From: Candidatus Iainarchaeum sp.
GTDB taxonomy: Archaea > Iainarchaeota > Iainarchaeia > Iainarchaeales > DTGL01
Assembly (NCBI GenBank): GCA_026396995.1
Contig: JAPLVS010000060.1
Span: 1 to 53,349 of the forward strand
Direction of reading: 5' to 3'
Length of the DNA: 53,349 nt
How positions within the stretch are numbered: position 1 is the first letter of the stretch; the number at the start of each line of letters is the position of its first letter. A program made the position numbers and the translations under genes. Shown here one piece after another: positions 40,706 through 48,767 of the stretch. Below the pieces are notes generated by a model. The model saw only the letters and a list, made by a program, of their open reading frames with translations, was not told where the DNA came from and did not search any database.

Positions 40706-43111
40706 TTATTGTTGCAGCGGCTCGAGGAGTTCGGCCCTTGTAATGCCTTCCTCTTCCTTGTTCCGTTCCAGCAGGTAAAGGGAAGCGCTTGCCGCCTTTT
40801 CCATTTCCTTGCTGTGCGTGATGAGAAACACCTGCTCCACCAATCCTTCGATCCGGCCGTGCATCATTTCCGCAAGCTTTGAAACAGCGTTTTCATCAAG
40901 GTTATGGGTCGGCTCGTCAAGGATTAGAATGCCGAGGTTCCTTGCAAGCACAAGCGAAAAAGCAATCCTTAAAGTGAGCGCCACAGAGCTCCTTTCCCCC
41001 CCGGAAAGAATTCCTTCTATTTTTTCCCATTTGCCGTTCCTTGCAAGCACCTTCAATTCGTAATCGCCTTCATTGATTTCCATTTTTGCGCTGACATAGT
41101 CGCCGTAAGGGTAAACCCTTTTCCAGACAATATCCATCGCCTCGTTGACTGTTTCCACCAATGATTCCCTCAATTCCGCCTGCGCTGCCTTCAATGCGTT
41201 CACAAAAACAGCCAGTTTCGATATCCCGAACTCGGTCCCATCCAAACTTTTCCTTGCGCTTTCAACAAGCCCTATTTTTGCCCTTATTTCGCTTTCGCGC
41301 TTTTTCTTCTCTTCGGCAAGTTCCCTTAACCCTTTCACTTCCATGCCGAAAGATTCGAGCCCCCTGAATTTTTCACCCAGCTTCCTTTCGGTTTCCATTG
41401 CCTTTGCCTCGTCAAAGCCCAATTCAAGCAAAGCTTTTTCCGCATCATTGAGTTCGGCGCTTTTCGCAGTGCGCTCTTTTTTCCTTTCAATGCCCTCGAT
41501 TATTTTTTCCACTTTTTCAAGCTTTTCAGCGCACTGCTCGAGCTCTTCTTCAACGCGCTCGGCCTTGAGGCCTTTCCATTTCTTTTCGAAAACCAGCAAT
41601 TGCGCATCGATTGCGCTTAGCCTTTCAGTGTTTTCCCTGAGCCTTTCCAGCGGCCTGCGCAGGCTTTCAAGGAAAGAATGGAGTTCTGCCAGCGATTTCA
41701 ATTCCTCTCCGGCTTTTTCCAGTTCTTCCTCGGCCTTCTTCCTTTCCGCCTTCAGGGAGTGGATTTTTTCGTGCAATGTTTTCCTGTCGGCGCCCAGACC
41801 TTCAAGCAGTGCCTCAGTCCTTTCAATAAGATCCTGCCTTGCTTCGCCTGAAAGCGGCCTCTTGCACAGCGGGCATTCCGCTTCATCCGATTTTATTTTT
41901 TCAAGGTTTTCCAGCCCGTCGCTTTGATTGCTTTCAAGAATGCCGACTTCCTCGCCCAATTCCTTTTCCTGCTTTTCGATTTCCGCAAGCCCATGCTTTT
42001 TTTCCTTTTCCTTTTTTTCCAGCGCTTCCTTTTTTTTGCCCAATTCCGGCAGTTCTTTCAGCAAATCCTCCTTGCACGCAATCTTTTCAGGCAGGCTTTT
42101 CACTGCGGCCGAATTTTCCTCTTCCAATACATCCTTTTTCGCCTTAAGTGCCCCTATCTCCGCTTCCAGCTTTCCGGCTTCCCTTTCCTGTTCCTTGAGC
42201 TGTTTCACTTTCGCCCTTATTTCCTCAGGCTTTCCCTTCAATTCGCCTTCTTTCACTCCGTCGAGCGAAACGCCTGTGTCCTTTTCAATTCTTTTCAGTT
42301 CCCTTTCAATGGATTCGACTTCCTGCTTCAGGGAAATGGTTTTTTCATTCAGGGAGCGGAATTTTTTCTTTTTTTCAGAGAACGCCTTCGCGGCTTTTTC
42401 CATTTCAGCCAGTTCCTTTTCAACCCTGCCTTTTTCCTCAAGCCTCACCTTTATTCTTTCCTCTGCCTCTCTTATCTCGGCGCCGATTGCGTCCAGTTCG
42501 CTTTTGCCTGCGCCTTTGCCCTGCTCTTCAAGGAATTTTTTCTTTTCCTCTGCAACTTTCTTCAAGGTGTTCGCGACATTCACAGCATTCTTCCTGACCT
42601 TTTCATACCTGTCCAGCCCAAGCAGTTCGTCGAATTTCTGCTTTCTTTCCCCTGCATTCATCCTGATGAAAAAATCCATCTGGTTTTGTTCGGAGTAAAC
42701 AGCGCGCGAGAACAATTCGTAGTTTGTCTCCAAGACCTTCTCGATGCGCTCGTTGACTTCGCTTACCTTCGGCCCTGCAAGGAATGCGCCGTTTTCATAA
42801 AGTTTTGCGGTGCTGGTTTTTTCGTTCCTGTAAATCCTGCGCTCCACTTTGTAGTTTTTGCCCCTATAATCGAATTCGAGCGCCACGCAGGCTTCGTCCA
42901 TTTTCGAGGGCCTGTCCATTATGGCTTCCTCGATTTTTGTTTCCCTTCTCTGCGCTTCAGGGAACGTTCCGAACAGCCCGAAACAGATTGCGCTCATAAC
43001 ACTGCTTTTCCCTGAACCCATCTGGCCGACCAGCACGTTAGTGCCAGGCCCGAATTCAAGGTCAGTATGCTTGTGCGAGCGCCAGTTTTCCAAGATAACT
43101 CTGCGAATCAT
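40706..43111 (-). CDS. rad50: Rad50 DNA repair ATPase
   Basis: This 801-residue protein has Walker A GQMGSGKSS at about 29-37, long coiled coil arms on either side of the zinc hook CPLC (Cys 413 and 416, ECPLCKRPL), signature LSGGERSS near 700 and Walker B LGILILDEPTHNLDE near 725-739. Rad50 works with Mre11 in double-strand break repair. No Mre11 gene is visible in this window, and nurA-herA are about 5 kb away, so the usual four-gene cluster is split here. The TATA-like TTTTTAATCATTTTATCC upstream of the ATG supports a separate transcript. Confidence 0.95.
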   Translation of the reverse strand: MIRRVILENWRSHKHTDLEFGPGTNVLVGQMGSGKSSVMSAICFGLFGTFPEAQRRETKIEEAIMDRPSKMDEACVALEFDYRGKNYKVERRIYRNEKTSTAKLYENGAFLAGPKVSEVNERIEKVLETNYELFSRAVYSEQNQMDFFIRMNAGERKQKFDELLGLDRYEKVRKNAVNVANTLKKVAEEKKKFLEEQGKGAGKSELDAIGAEIREAEERIKVRLEEKGRVEKELAEMEKAAKAFSEKKKKFRSLNEKTISLKQEVESIERELKRIEKDTGVSLDGVKEGELKGKPEEIRAKVKQLKEQEREAGKLEAEIGALKAKKDVLEEENSAAVKSLPEKIACKEDLLKELPELGKKKEALEKKEKEKKHGLAEIEKQEKELGEEVGILESNQSDGLENLEKIKSDEAECPLCKRPLSGEARQDLIERTEALLEGLGADRKTLHEKIHSLKAERKKAEEELEKAGEELKSLAELHSFLESLRRPLERLRENTERLSAIDAQLLVFEKKWKGLKAERVEEELEQCAEKLEKVEKIIEGIERKKERTAKSAELNDAEKALLELGFDEAKAMETERKLGEKFRGLESFGMEVKGLRELAEEKKKRESEIRAKIGLVESARKSLDGTEFGISKLAVFVNALKAAQAELRESLVETVNEAMDIVWKRVYPYGDYVSAKMEINEGDYELKVLARNGKWEKIEGILSGGERSSVALTLRIAFSLVLARNLGILILDEPTHNLDENAVSKLAEMMHGRIEGLVEQVFLITHSKEMEKAASASLYLLERNKEEEGITRAELLEPLQQ

Positions 43112-43135
43112 GCAGAAGAATTAGGGATAAAATGA

Positions 43136-43450
43136 TTAAAAAGAAAACCTGCCTTTATTCGCCGGCTTTCTCGACCAAACGCCTGCTTTCTCTTCCCTTA
43201 TGTCTTCCAAGAGCCTTTCTGCTTTTGGGATTATATGGTGCAATGCCCTGTCCCTTTGATAAAGCCTGAAAAGTTTTCTCCCAAGCTCGATTTCTTTTTT
43301 TGCAAGAGAGGTAAGCGGCTTCCTGTAGACGCGCTTGCGTTCCCAGTTGCTAGGTAAAATGACAGAGACTGTTGCCACGCCGGATTTTCTTGGTTCGGGC
43401 GGGTCCTCAAATACCTCTACAGTGTGCTTGTCCTCGTTCCGGCGAATCAA
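43136..43450 (-). CDS. Small basic protein of unknown function
   Basis: This 104-residue protein has a strand-like N-terminal part (VATVSVILPSNW) and a basic helical C-terminal half with KAERLLEDIREEK. It starts at TTG with a GGGAG sequence upstream, overlapping nothing but spaced 2 nt from the preceding gene's stop. It is followed by rad50. No family recognised; the position between translation genes and rad50 in one leftward group is suggestive of an RNA- or DNA-binding role, which is unproved. Confidence 0.5.
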   Translation of the reverse strand: MIRRNEDKHTVEVFEDPPEPRKSGVATVSVILPSNWERKRVYRKPLTSLAKKEIELGRKLFRLYQRDRALHHIIPKAERLLEDIREEKAGVWSRKPANKGRFSF

Positions 43451-43452
43451 TT

Positions 43453-43671
43453 TCAGTATTCTCCCGCGCCTTCCACGTGTTTGGGCAAACTCTTTTTCAA
43501 TGTCAAGCGGACTTTCTTTAACTCAAGAAGCCTGGCGCCCAAGGCAGCCTCGGCAGCCTTAGCCCTTCTAGATTTTACAGCAGAGTTCCTTTCGGCTTCC
43601 AGGATTTTAACTGCAGCCCTAAGCCTTTTTGCAGCTGCTGCTTGGTTTCTCCTAGGGGCAGGTTTTGGCAT
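43453..43671 (-). CDS. Very basic short protein, unknown
   Basis: This 72-residue protein is Ala-, Arg- and Lys-rich throughout (for example AAAAKRLRAAVKILEAERN) and likely helical; it looks like a nucleic-acid-binding or ribosome-associated small protein, but no motif fixes this. ATG 43671 has the TATA-like TTTAAACCTTTTTCTTTTTAA upstream. It runs 2 nt ahead of the 43136-43450 gene and co-transcribes with it. Confidence 0.5.
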   Translation of the reverse strand: MPKPAPRRNQAAAAKRLRAAVKILEAERNSAVKSRRAKAAEAALGARLLELKKVRLTLKKSLPKHVEGAGEY

Positions 43672-43709
43672 AATAAAATTAGCGCTAAACCAATTAAAAA
43701 GAAAAAGGT

Positions 43710-43970
43710 TTAAAGAAGTGTTTCGCCTTCCACCGTAACGCTTTCAACGCCCTTGACTGCCTTCACTTCTGCTTCCAGCGCGGCAACCTCGCCTTCCTTT
43801 GTGTTGGGAATCACGATGCCGGCCATTATGATGAACATGCCGAAAGCCAATGGCTCTTTCTTCGAATCCTGGAGCTTGCCTGCCTTAAGTTTCTTCAATT
43901 GCTCTATTACCTTGTCCTCGAGGCCAGGCTCTTCAGGCATTATTTTCAATATGACCATTGATTCGCCCAT
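43710..43970 (-). CDS. ef1b: Translation elongation factor aEF-1B (beta)
   Basis: This 86-residue protein has MGESMVILKIMPEEP, then LAFGMFIIMAGIVIP and GVESVTVEGE, the archaeal aEF-1B layout. It exchanges guanine nucleotides on aEF-1A. A zinc ribbon protein gene lies 24 nt upstream on the same strand, a usual archaeal pairing. Length is normal. Confidence 0.85.
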   Translation of the reverse strand: MGESMVILKIMPEEPGLEDKVIEQLKKLKAGKLQDSKKEPLAFGMFIIMAGIVIPNTKEGEVAALEAEVKAVKGVESVTVEGETLL

Positions 43971-43994
43971 TTTTTCACCTAAACCGCGCCTTTT

Positions 43995-44159
43995 TCAAGG
44001 CCCTGTGAAGCCGCATTCAGGGCACGTGTAAGGCCTGCTCGAGCTTCTGCAGATATTGCATCTTATGATTTTGGCGTTAAGGCATTTCGGGCATTTGAAT
44101 TCCACGTACTCCGAAACAATCGCCTTATTGCAGGAACCGCATTTCTTCAAAAAACTCAC
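43995..44159 (-). CDS. Zinc ribbon protein (DUF1610-like), partner of aEF-1B
   Basis: This 54-residue protein has four CxxC knuckles (CGSC, CPKC, CNIC, CPEC) and PYTCPECGF, matching small archaeal DUF1610-type zinc ribbons usually encoded next to aEF-1B and thought to bind RNA. It starts at GTG 44159 and ends 24 nt before the aEF-1B gene. TATTAAAC at about 44184-44191 is the probable TATA element, 28 nt upstream, so the transcript is leaderless. Confidence 0.8.
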   Translation of the reverse strand: MSFLKKCGSCNKAIVSEYVEFKCPKCLNAKIIRCNICRSSSRPYTCPECGFTGP

Positions 44160-44324
44160 CCCAAAAACAACAAAATTAAACCTATTAAACTAATAAGCAC
44201 TAATAATCCTTTAACGCAAGCTTTTAAAAGGGTGCTGAATATCAGCCAGCTTTCATAAAAAAAACAGCATGAAAGACTAAAAATATTCAGCAGCCTTTTG
44301 AGCCTAACAGGCAAGGCCTGCGTT
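44160..44324. other. Gene-free spacer with nested inverted repeats
   Basis: Outer arms GCTGAATAT (44234-44242) and ATATTCAGC (44283-44291) enclose inner arms CTTTCAT (44250-44256) and ATGAAAG (44269-44275). A TATA-like TTTTAAAAG at 44222-44230 could serve the tRNA or a short RNA. I see no C/D box or clear H/ACA signals. Confidence 0.35.
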
Positions 44325-44505
44325 GGCCCCGTAGCTTAACGGACAGAGCACCCGGCTTCGGAGAGCCTTTCTTTTCTTTAAAAGAAAAGAAAGCCTCGGG
44401 AAAGAAAAGAAGAGCTGAGGAAGAAAAGCCCTGGGAAAAGAAATTTGTTTCCCAAAAAAGCTTGAAGCAACCGGGCGATTGGGGGTTCGAGTCCCTCCGG
44501 GGTCG
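44325..44505 (+). tRNA. tRNA-Arg (anticodon UCG) with intron
   Basis: Acceptor arms GGCCCCG (44325-44331) and CGGGGTC (44498-44504), D-arm GCTT...GAGC, anticodon stem CCCGG (44351-44355) paired with CCGGG (44471-44475), T-arm GGGGG-TTCGAGT-CCCTC and discriminator G at 44505 are all present. The loop CTTCGGA puts U-C-G at the anticodon, reading CGA (Arg). CCA is not encoded, so the CCA-adding enzyme encoded downstream must add it. Intron 44362-44469 interrupts after position 37. Confidence 0.9.
44362..44469 (+). other. 108-nt tRNA intron with bulge-helix-bulge splice motif
   Basis: The 4-bp central helix CUUC (44356-44359) / GAAG (44464-44467) lies between 3-nt bulges GGA (44360-44362) and CAA (44468-44470), and outer helix GAGC/GCUU (44363-44366, 44460-44463) closes it. 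Both splice sites fall after the second bulge base, as in canonical archaeal introns. The intron contains a stem of CTTTCTTTTC and GAAAAGAAAG. Confidence 0.85.
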
Positions 44506-44554
44506 TAAGGCCACGGAGTATTTGAAACCGAAATTTCAATTTACTCCGGGGTCG
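44495..44554 (+). repeat. 11-bp duplication of the tRNA 3' end and downstream hairpin
   Basis: CTCCGGGGTCG at the tRNA 3' end (44495-44505) is repeated exactly at 44544-44554. Between them CGGAGTA (44514-44520) with TTTGAAA pairs with TTTCAA and TACTCCG (44542-44548), forming a stem of 13 bp around CCGAAA. It is followed by T-rich sequence near 44586-44597. Confidence 0.6.
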
Positions 44555-44605
44555 ATAGTTTCTATTGTACTCTGCTTTTGCCGGGTTTTTTCTTCTTAGC
44601 CCGAA

Positions 44606-45034
44606 CTACGGCTTTTTTACTTGTACGGCAAACGGCCTGCCATCGCTTCTATAACGTATAGTTTGCGTCTCGCCACCAGGCCCTGAATAGGTCACACTGA
44701 AGCATGGATGGCTTTCAGTCGCGTGCAGGCCCCTATCTGCAACCGTCAAGAACTGCCCTGTGACAATGGTGCCGTCTCTGTTTGTTTGCAACGTAACGGG
44801 CTTTTTTCCAGCAACGGTCTGCTCAGCCGAATTCATTGCGTTCATCCACCCTCTGGGCAGGGTTTTCCTTACTCGTGCCTCGCCCCCCAATACCATTCCC
44901 TCAGTTGGCTGGTTTTTCCCTGGTCTTCTTCCCTTTTTTGCTTCTGCGAGCCGGCTTTTGTATCTTGCCCTATCCGCCTTTGATGCTCCGCCAGACAATG
45001 ATTTCGGTTTTATGCCAGTAAATAGTGGCCCCAT
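44606..45034 (-). CDS. Hypothetical basic protein downstream of cca
   Basis: This 142-residue protein starts at the internal ATG 45034, overlapping the end of cca by 25 nt; a longer start at 45112 would overlap much further. The N-terminal half is Lys/Arg-rich (KPKSLSGGASKADRAR, KKGRRPGKNQ), and the C-terminal half is beta-like with PCFSVTYSGPGGE. It may bind nucleic acid. No family recognised; the codon-level fit is only moderate, so it may be a spurious frame. Confidence 0.4.
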   Translation of the reverse strand: MGPLFTGIKPKSLSGGASKADRARYKSRLAEAKKGRRPGKNQPTEGMVLGGEARVRKTLPRGWMNAMNSAEQTVAGKKPVTLQTNRDGTIVTGQFLTVADRGLHATESHPCFSVTYSGPGGETQTIRYRSDGRPFAVQVKKP

Positions 45035-46275
45035 GCGCCCAGTATTTTTTCTTGCAAAACCTTTGCGAGCGTCATGGCGCTGATGAATTTTCTCGGCTCT
45101 TCGACAACCCACCTGCCTTTTTCGATGCGCGGCCCTGTAAGAGGGTGGGAATGCTTTGCAATGAATGCTTTCGAGTGCTTGTCATCCCATGCCGGCGGCC
45201 CTGTGAAAATGATTGTGGGATTCAATTCAAGCGATTCCAGTTCCACAAAATAATCCATTCCTTTCCCTTCTTCCGCAAACAATTCCACCCTTCTCGGCAG
45301 GAACCCGTACAATTCGAAGCCGCTGTGCAGGTGCTTTTTGAATTTCCTCATCTGGCCCCAAATCACGTCGCTCAATGCCTCTTTCGGGAAAGGCATCCTT
45401 ACCGCAAACATCTGGTCCATGCCGATGAGCTTTCCCATCCTGTTTTTTGCAATCTGGTCCGGTTTCGAGGGATAAAAGAATTTTCTGTCAGGGCATTCCA
45501 AAAAAGCGCGGCTTGCTGAAACAAACCTTGCGAACTGCTCGATGCTGAGCGCCGCAGCAACATTCCTGTTCTTGTCTGTGGGGTCCAAAAAAACCAGCGG
45601 GGCATCGAATTTTTTCCCTGCTTTTTCGCCAACAGCCTCGCCGACGGACAGCGCAATGCCTGGCTTCCAGTTGCTTGCCTCTTCCAGTACTTTTTGGAAA
45701 GAGCCGTATTTTACGACCAAGATTTCCGCAAGGTATCCTGAAAAGCCCTCTTTCTCTATTTTCGCGCCATAGCAATCTATGCCTTTCAAGAATGCCTTCA
45801 ACAGCCTTACTTCGGAGCGCATTTCGCTTGTGAGCGTTTTGAGCAGGAACCGATTATGGAACGGCGAGCGGTCCACTGCGCTTTTCAGGCTGCCTGCCTT
45901 TTTCACATCATAGGACGGCACGACCTCTATTTCGAAGCCGTTTATGACCCCGCGCGTGTAGGGATGTTCACTGTATTCGAGCCAGTATTTGTGGCCTTTG
46001 AAGGCTTTTTTGCCGATTGCAAGGCCTTCTTTTTCGAATTCCTTGCGCGGCATTTTTTCAGGGAACAATACAAAGATGTCTATGTCCCTGTCGTTGCGCA
46101 AATGCGTGTTCCTTGCAATCGAGCCTGCCAGAGTGACACCGACATGCTTTCCCTTGAAGCCCCTGATTTTTGCCATTATGCTTTCCGCTGTCTGTTGCTC
46201 CATTTCCAGTTCTTTTTCTGTCGGGGTTACCTTTGCCAGCACTTCCTCGAATATTTTCCTTATCCAAACCACCAA
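45010..46275 (-). CDS. cca: CCA-adding enzyme (archaeal tRNA nucleotidyltransferase)
   Basis: This 421-residue class I CCA-adding enzyme has the nucleotidyltransferase signature LAGSIARNTHLRNDRDIDIF (catalytic Asp residues) at about 50-72, and PSYDVK near 138 in the conserved palm region. It adds CCA to tRNAs lacking it, as tRNA-Arg nearby does. Start is TTG 46275 or GTG 46272; the TATA-like AATTATTAATG lies about 25 nt upstream of the latter. Confidence 0.9.
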   Translation of the reverse strand: MVVWIRKIFEEVLAKVTPTEKELEMEQQTAESIMAKIRGFKGKHVGVTLAGSIARNTHLRNDRDIDIFVLFPEKMPRKEFEKEGLAIGKKAFKGHKYWLEYSEHPYTRGVINGFEIEVVPSYDVKKAGSLKSAVDRSPFHNRFLLKTLTSEMRSEVRLLKAFLKGIDCYGAKIEKEGFSGYLAEILVVKYGSFQKVLEEASNWKPGIALSVGEAVGEKAGKKFDAPLVFLDPTDKNRNVAAALSIEQFARFVSASRAFLECPDRKFFYPSKPDQIAKNRMGKLIGMDQMFAVRMPFPKEALSDVIWGQMRKFKKHLHSGFELYGFLPRRVELFAEEGKGMDYFVELESLELNPTIIFTGPPAWDDKHSKAFIAKHSHPLTGPRIEKGRWVVEEPRKFISAMTLAKVLQEKILGAWGHYLLA

Positions 46276-46344
46276 AAACCTATAAAGGCAAAAACATTAA
46301 TAATTACTTCTTGTTTATATAATTTGTCTTTTCGGGTGTTTTGA
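46276..46344. promoter_or_regulatory. Divergent promoter region between cca and ATPase 2
   Basis: AT-rich TATA-like elements near 46290-46303 (leftward) and TTTATATAATTT at 46313-46324 (rightward) serve cca and the 46345 ATPase. Each lies about 25-30 nt from the corresponding start. Confidence 0.5.
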
Positions 46345-47931
46345 TTGTATAAAACCAATCTGACGGAAATAAAGGGAAAATTGCTGGAATCCTACGGCAA
46401 TATCCAGGTATTCGACGGCTTTCCCTACAAGCTTTACGAGGTCAGCGAATCAGACTTCCCGCCTGCCCAGAAAAAGATAGCGGAACTGCTCATAAGCTCG
46501 ATAAACCGCACTTATTCCCTTGACGAGATAAGGGAGGCAGTGTCGATAGACAAGGCAGTGGAATTCGTAAACCATTTCAATACCGAAATAATCCAGACAA
46601 TCGAAATAAACGAGTTGATGGTGAAGTTTCCGTCAACGCAGGTTTACACTGAATTACGGGACAAAATAGCCGAATTGTTCAAGAAATATTTGCCAAAAAT
46701 CACAAAGCGGGAGGAGGTCGCAGACTATATCCTGAACAGTTCCATAGGTTACTCTAAAATCTTCCCGGTCATCATGGACGAATCGCTTGAGGAAATAATG
46801 ATTAACGGCGCCAAAACCCCGGTTTTTGTTTTCCATAAAAGGCACGGCATGTGCAAGACAAACATTGTTTTCGACAATGAAAGGACGCTCCTGAAGCTCG
46901 CGGCAAAAATCGCGCTCACGGTTGGCAAAAAATTCGACGAAGCCAATCCCCTGCTTGATGCAAGGATGCCTGACGGGAGCAGGGCAAACGCCACGTTTTC
47001 CAATATCACGCCTTTCGGCCTTACTGTCACAATCAGGAAATTCAACAAAATGCCGTTGTCCATAGTCGAGCTGATAAAAAACAATTCCATTACAAGCGAG
47101 GTTGCGGCTTTCCTCTGGCTTACAGTGGAAGGCCTGAACATAGAGCCGATGAACATAATCATAAGCGGCGGGGCCGGAAGCGGCAAAACAACCCTGATGA
47201 ATGCGCTTGCGGCCTTTTTGCGCTATGACGACCGCGTCATTTCAATAGAGGACACGCTCGAGCTTGACCTTGGCTCAAGGGACAACTGGGTCCAGATGGA
47301 ATCCAAGCCCAAAATCCGCTCGTTCGAGGAAGTGACAATGGATGATTTGCTGAAAAATTCCCTGAGAATGAGGCCTGACAGGATTATTGTCGGGGAAGTG
47401 AGGGGCGAGGAAACCCAGACTTTGTTTGTGGCAATGGACACAGGTCACAGAGGCATTCTCGGAACACTGCACTCGAACACTGCAAGGGAAATGATTTTAA
47501 GGCTTGAAAGTGCGCCAATGAATGTTCCCGAGCACATGCTGCCTTTGCTCAACATCGCGGTAATAATGTTCAGGATGTATGACAGGCGCTTCGGCTTAAT
47601 TCGCAGGATAAAAGAGATAGCGGAAATCCAGAGGATGGAAAACAAGGTTTTGCTCGGCAATATCTATGAATGGGACAAGAAAACCGACAAGATCAAGAAA
47701 ACAGACATTCCCTCGCACACAATCGATGCGCTTGCCGAAAAAACCTCGCTGTCAAAGCAGGAATTGAAGGACGAAATGATTGTGAGGAAAAGGATTCTCG
47801 ACTGGATGATTGAAAAAAACATCTGCAAGGCGCCGGAAGTAGAGCAGATAATACAGGAATACTATTTGGATCCGAGAAGCATCCTGGAAAAAATCTCGCA
47901 GGAAAAGCCGGCACAGGCGGCAAACCAGTAG
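46345..47931 (+). CDS. Second archaeal pilus-type assembly ATPase
   Basis: This 528-residue protein is a complete GspE/VirB11-like ATPase with Walker A ISGGAGSGKTT at about 272-282, SIEDTLELD, Walker B-like IIVGEVRGEE and a His box TLHSN. It lacks the long N-terminal extension of the 23507-25768 ATPase. Start is TTG 46345 with GGTG upstream. It sits alone, without TadC or pilin genes, followed only by a two-helix protein. It may serve a second filament, with its own membrane platform outside the window, or replace the first under other conditions. Confidence 0.85.
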   Translation: MYKTNLTEIKGKLLESYGNIQVFDGFPYKLYEVSESDFPPAQKKIAELLISSINRTYSLDEIREAVSIDKAVEFVNHFNTEIIQTIEINELMVKFPSTQVYTELRDKIAELFKKYLPKITKREEVADYILNSSIGYSKIFPVIMDESLEEIMINGAKTPVFVFHKRHGMCKTNIVFDNERTLLKLAAKIALTVGKKFDEANPLLDARMPDGSRANATFSNITPFGLTVTIRKFNKMPLSIVELIKNNSITSEVAAFLWLTVEGLNIEPMNIIISGGAGSGKTTLMNALAAFLRYDDRVISIEDTLELDLGSRDNWVQMESKPKIRSFEEVTMDDLLKNSLRMRPDRIIVGEVRGEETQTLFVAMDTGHRGILGTLHSNTAREMILRLESAPMNVPEHMLPLLNIAVIMFRMYDRRFGLIRRIKEIAEIQRMENKVLLGNIYEWDKKTDKIKKTDIPSHTIDALAEKTSLSKQELKDEMIVRKRILDWMIEKNICKAPEVEQIIQEYYLDPRSILEKISQEKPAQAANQ

Positions 47932-47966
47932 AATGTGTTAAATATACGAAAGGAGGTAATACTGTC

Positions 47967-48206
47967 ATGGATTCGAAAAAATGGGACTTGGTTTTGCTGC
48001 TTATGGTATTCATTTACATTTTGGAAAATTTGGCCATATTTCTTGGAATCTATTCGTCACCCATTCACGGAAGCATTTTTGTAACACAATATTCGGCGGC
48101 GGAATTTATTTACCTCGGTTGGCTGTTTGCGTCAGTGGTCATTATATTAGTTGCTGCAAAAAAAGGAACATTTCTGCAAAACTGGCTGAGTAAGAAAAAA
48201 GAATGA
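47967..48206 (+). CDS. Small two-helix membrane protein
   Basis: This 79-residue protein has two membrane helices (about 7-27 and 45-68) and a charged C-terminal tail. A near-perfect Shine-Dalgarno GGAGGT (47952-47957) precedes ATG 47967, unusual among this organism's mainly leaderless genes. It lies 35 nt after the ATPase and may be its membrane partner. No family recognised. Confidence 0.6.
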   Translation: MDSKKWDLVLLLMVFIYILENLAIFLGIYSSPIHGSIFVTQYSAAEFIYLGWLFASVVIILVAAKKGTFLQNWLSKKKE

Positions 48207-48221
48207 GCCTTGTCGAAGGCT

Positions 48222-48758
48222 TTACCCGAATTCAATCTTTTTCAGCACCGAATATTTCGGCCCCTGCGGCTCCAGAACCGACTGCATTACATCAAGGGAT
48301 CCGGCCTCGATTGTTTCAGCAAAACCCTTCTTTTCCAGTTCCGCAACCGCCTTGTCAAATTCCTTGCTGGCCATTCCCTTGTTTCTCGCAAGCGTGATAT
48401 GGGAGTGGAATTTTTCATCGTTCAGGCCGAGCGCTTCATCTATCCCTGCCCCCAATTCCTCAAGCTCTTTTGCACCCTGCCCGACGCCTAACCACAAAAC
48501 CCTTTTATGGAAGTGGCCGATGCCTTTCAGTTCCACCCTGAATTTTTTGGTTTTTTTTGCGAATTCGAGTTTTTCCATTGTTCCTCTGGCTGCATTATCG
48601 CCGAGGTATCCTAAAAATTTCATTGTGATGTGCAGGTTTTCCCTTTCCACCACCTTAAGGCAGTTTTTCGGCAGCAAGGGCAGGAGCTCACTGCAAATCC
48701 TGTCCTTTGTTTTTTCAGGCAGGTTCACAGCAATGAAAACCCTTATCGGTGCATTCAT
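48222..48758 (-). CDS. thpR: RNA 2',3'-cyclic phosphodiesterase (2H family, 2'-5' RNA ligase-like)
   Basis: This 178-residue protein has the two HxT/S-type motifs of the 2H phosphoesterase family: LHITMKFLG near residue 43 and SHITLARNKG near 128. It opens RNA 2',3'-cyclic phosphates, possibly in tRNA intron processing, which suits the intron-containing tRNA-Arg nearby. It is spaced 9 nt from taw3 upstream, and together with the metallophosphoesterase forms one leftward unit. Confidence 0.9.
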   Translation of the reverse strand: MNAPIRVFIAVNLPEKTKDRICSELLPLLPKNCLKVVERENLHITMKFLGYLGDNAARGTMEKLEFAKKTKKFRVELKGIGHFHKRVLWLGVGQGAKELEELGAGIDEALGLNDEKFHSHITLARNKGMASKEFDKAVAELEKKGFAETIEAGSLDVMQSVLEPQGPKYSVLKKIEFG

Positions 48759-48767
48759 TCCGCAAAT

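Noticed and set aside
41145-43015. Long rightward open frames opposite rad50
   Set aside because: They are Ser/Phe-rich shadows of the coiled-coil coding sequence; Rad50 has all its family motifs on the minus strand.
44234-44291. C/D box or H/ACA guide RNA
   Set aside because: No RUGAUGA, CUGA or kink-turn arrangement, and no ACA at the right distance; kept only as an inverted repeat.
44287-44514. Leftward protein-coding frame across the tRNA
   Set aside because: It is antisense to a complete tRNA-Arg and its intron; no protein motif is seen.
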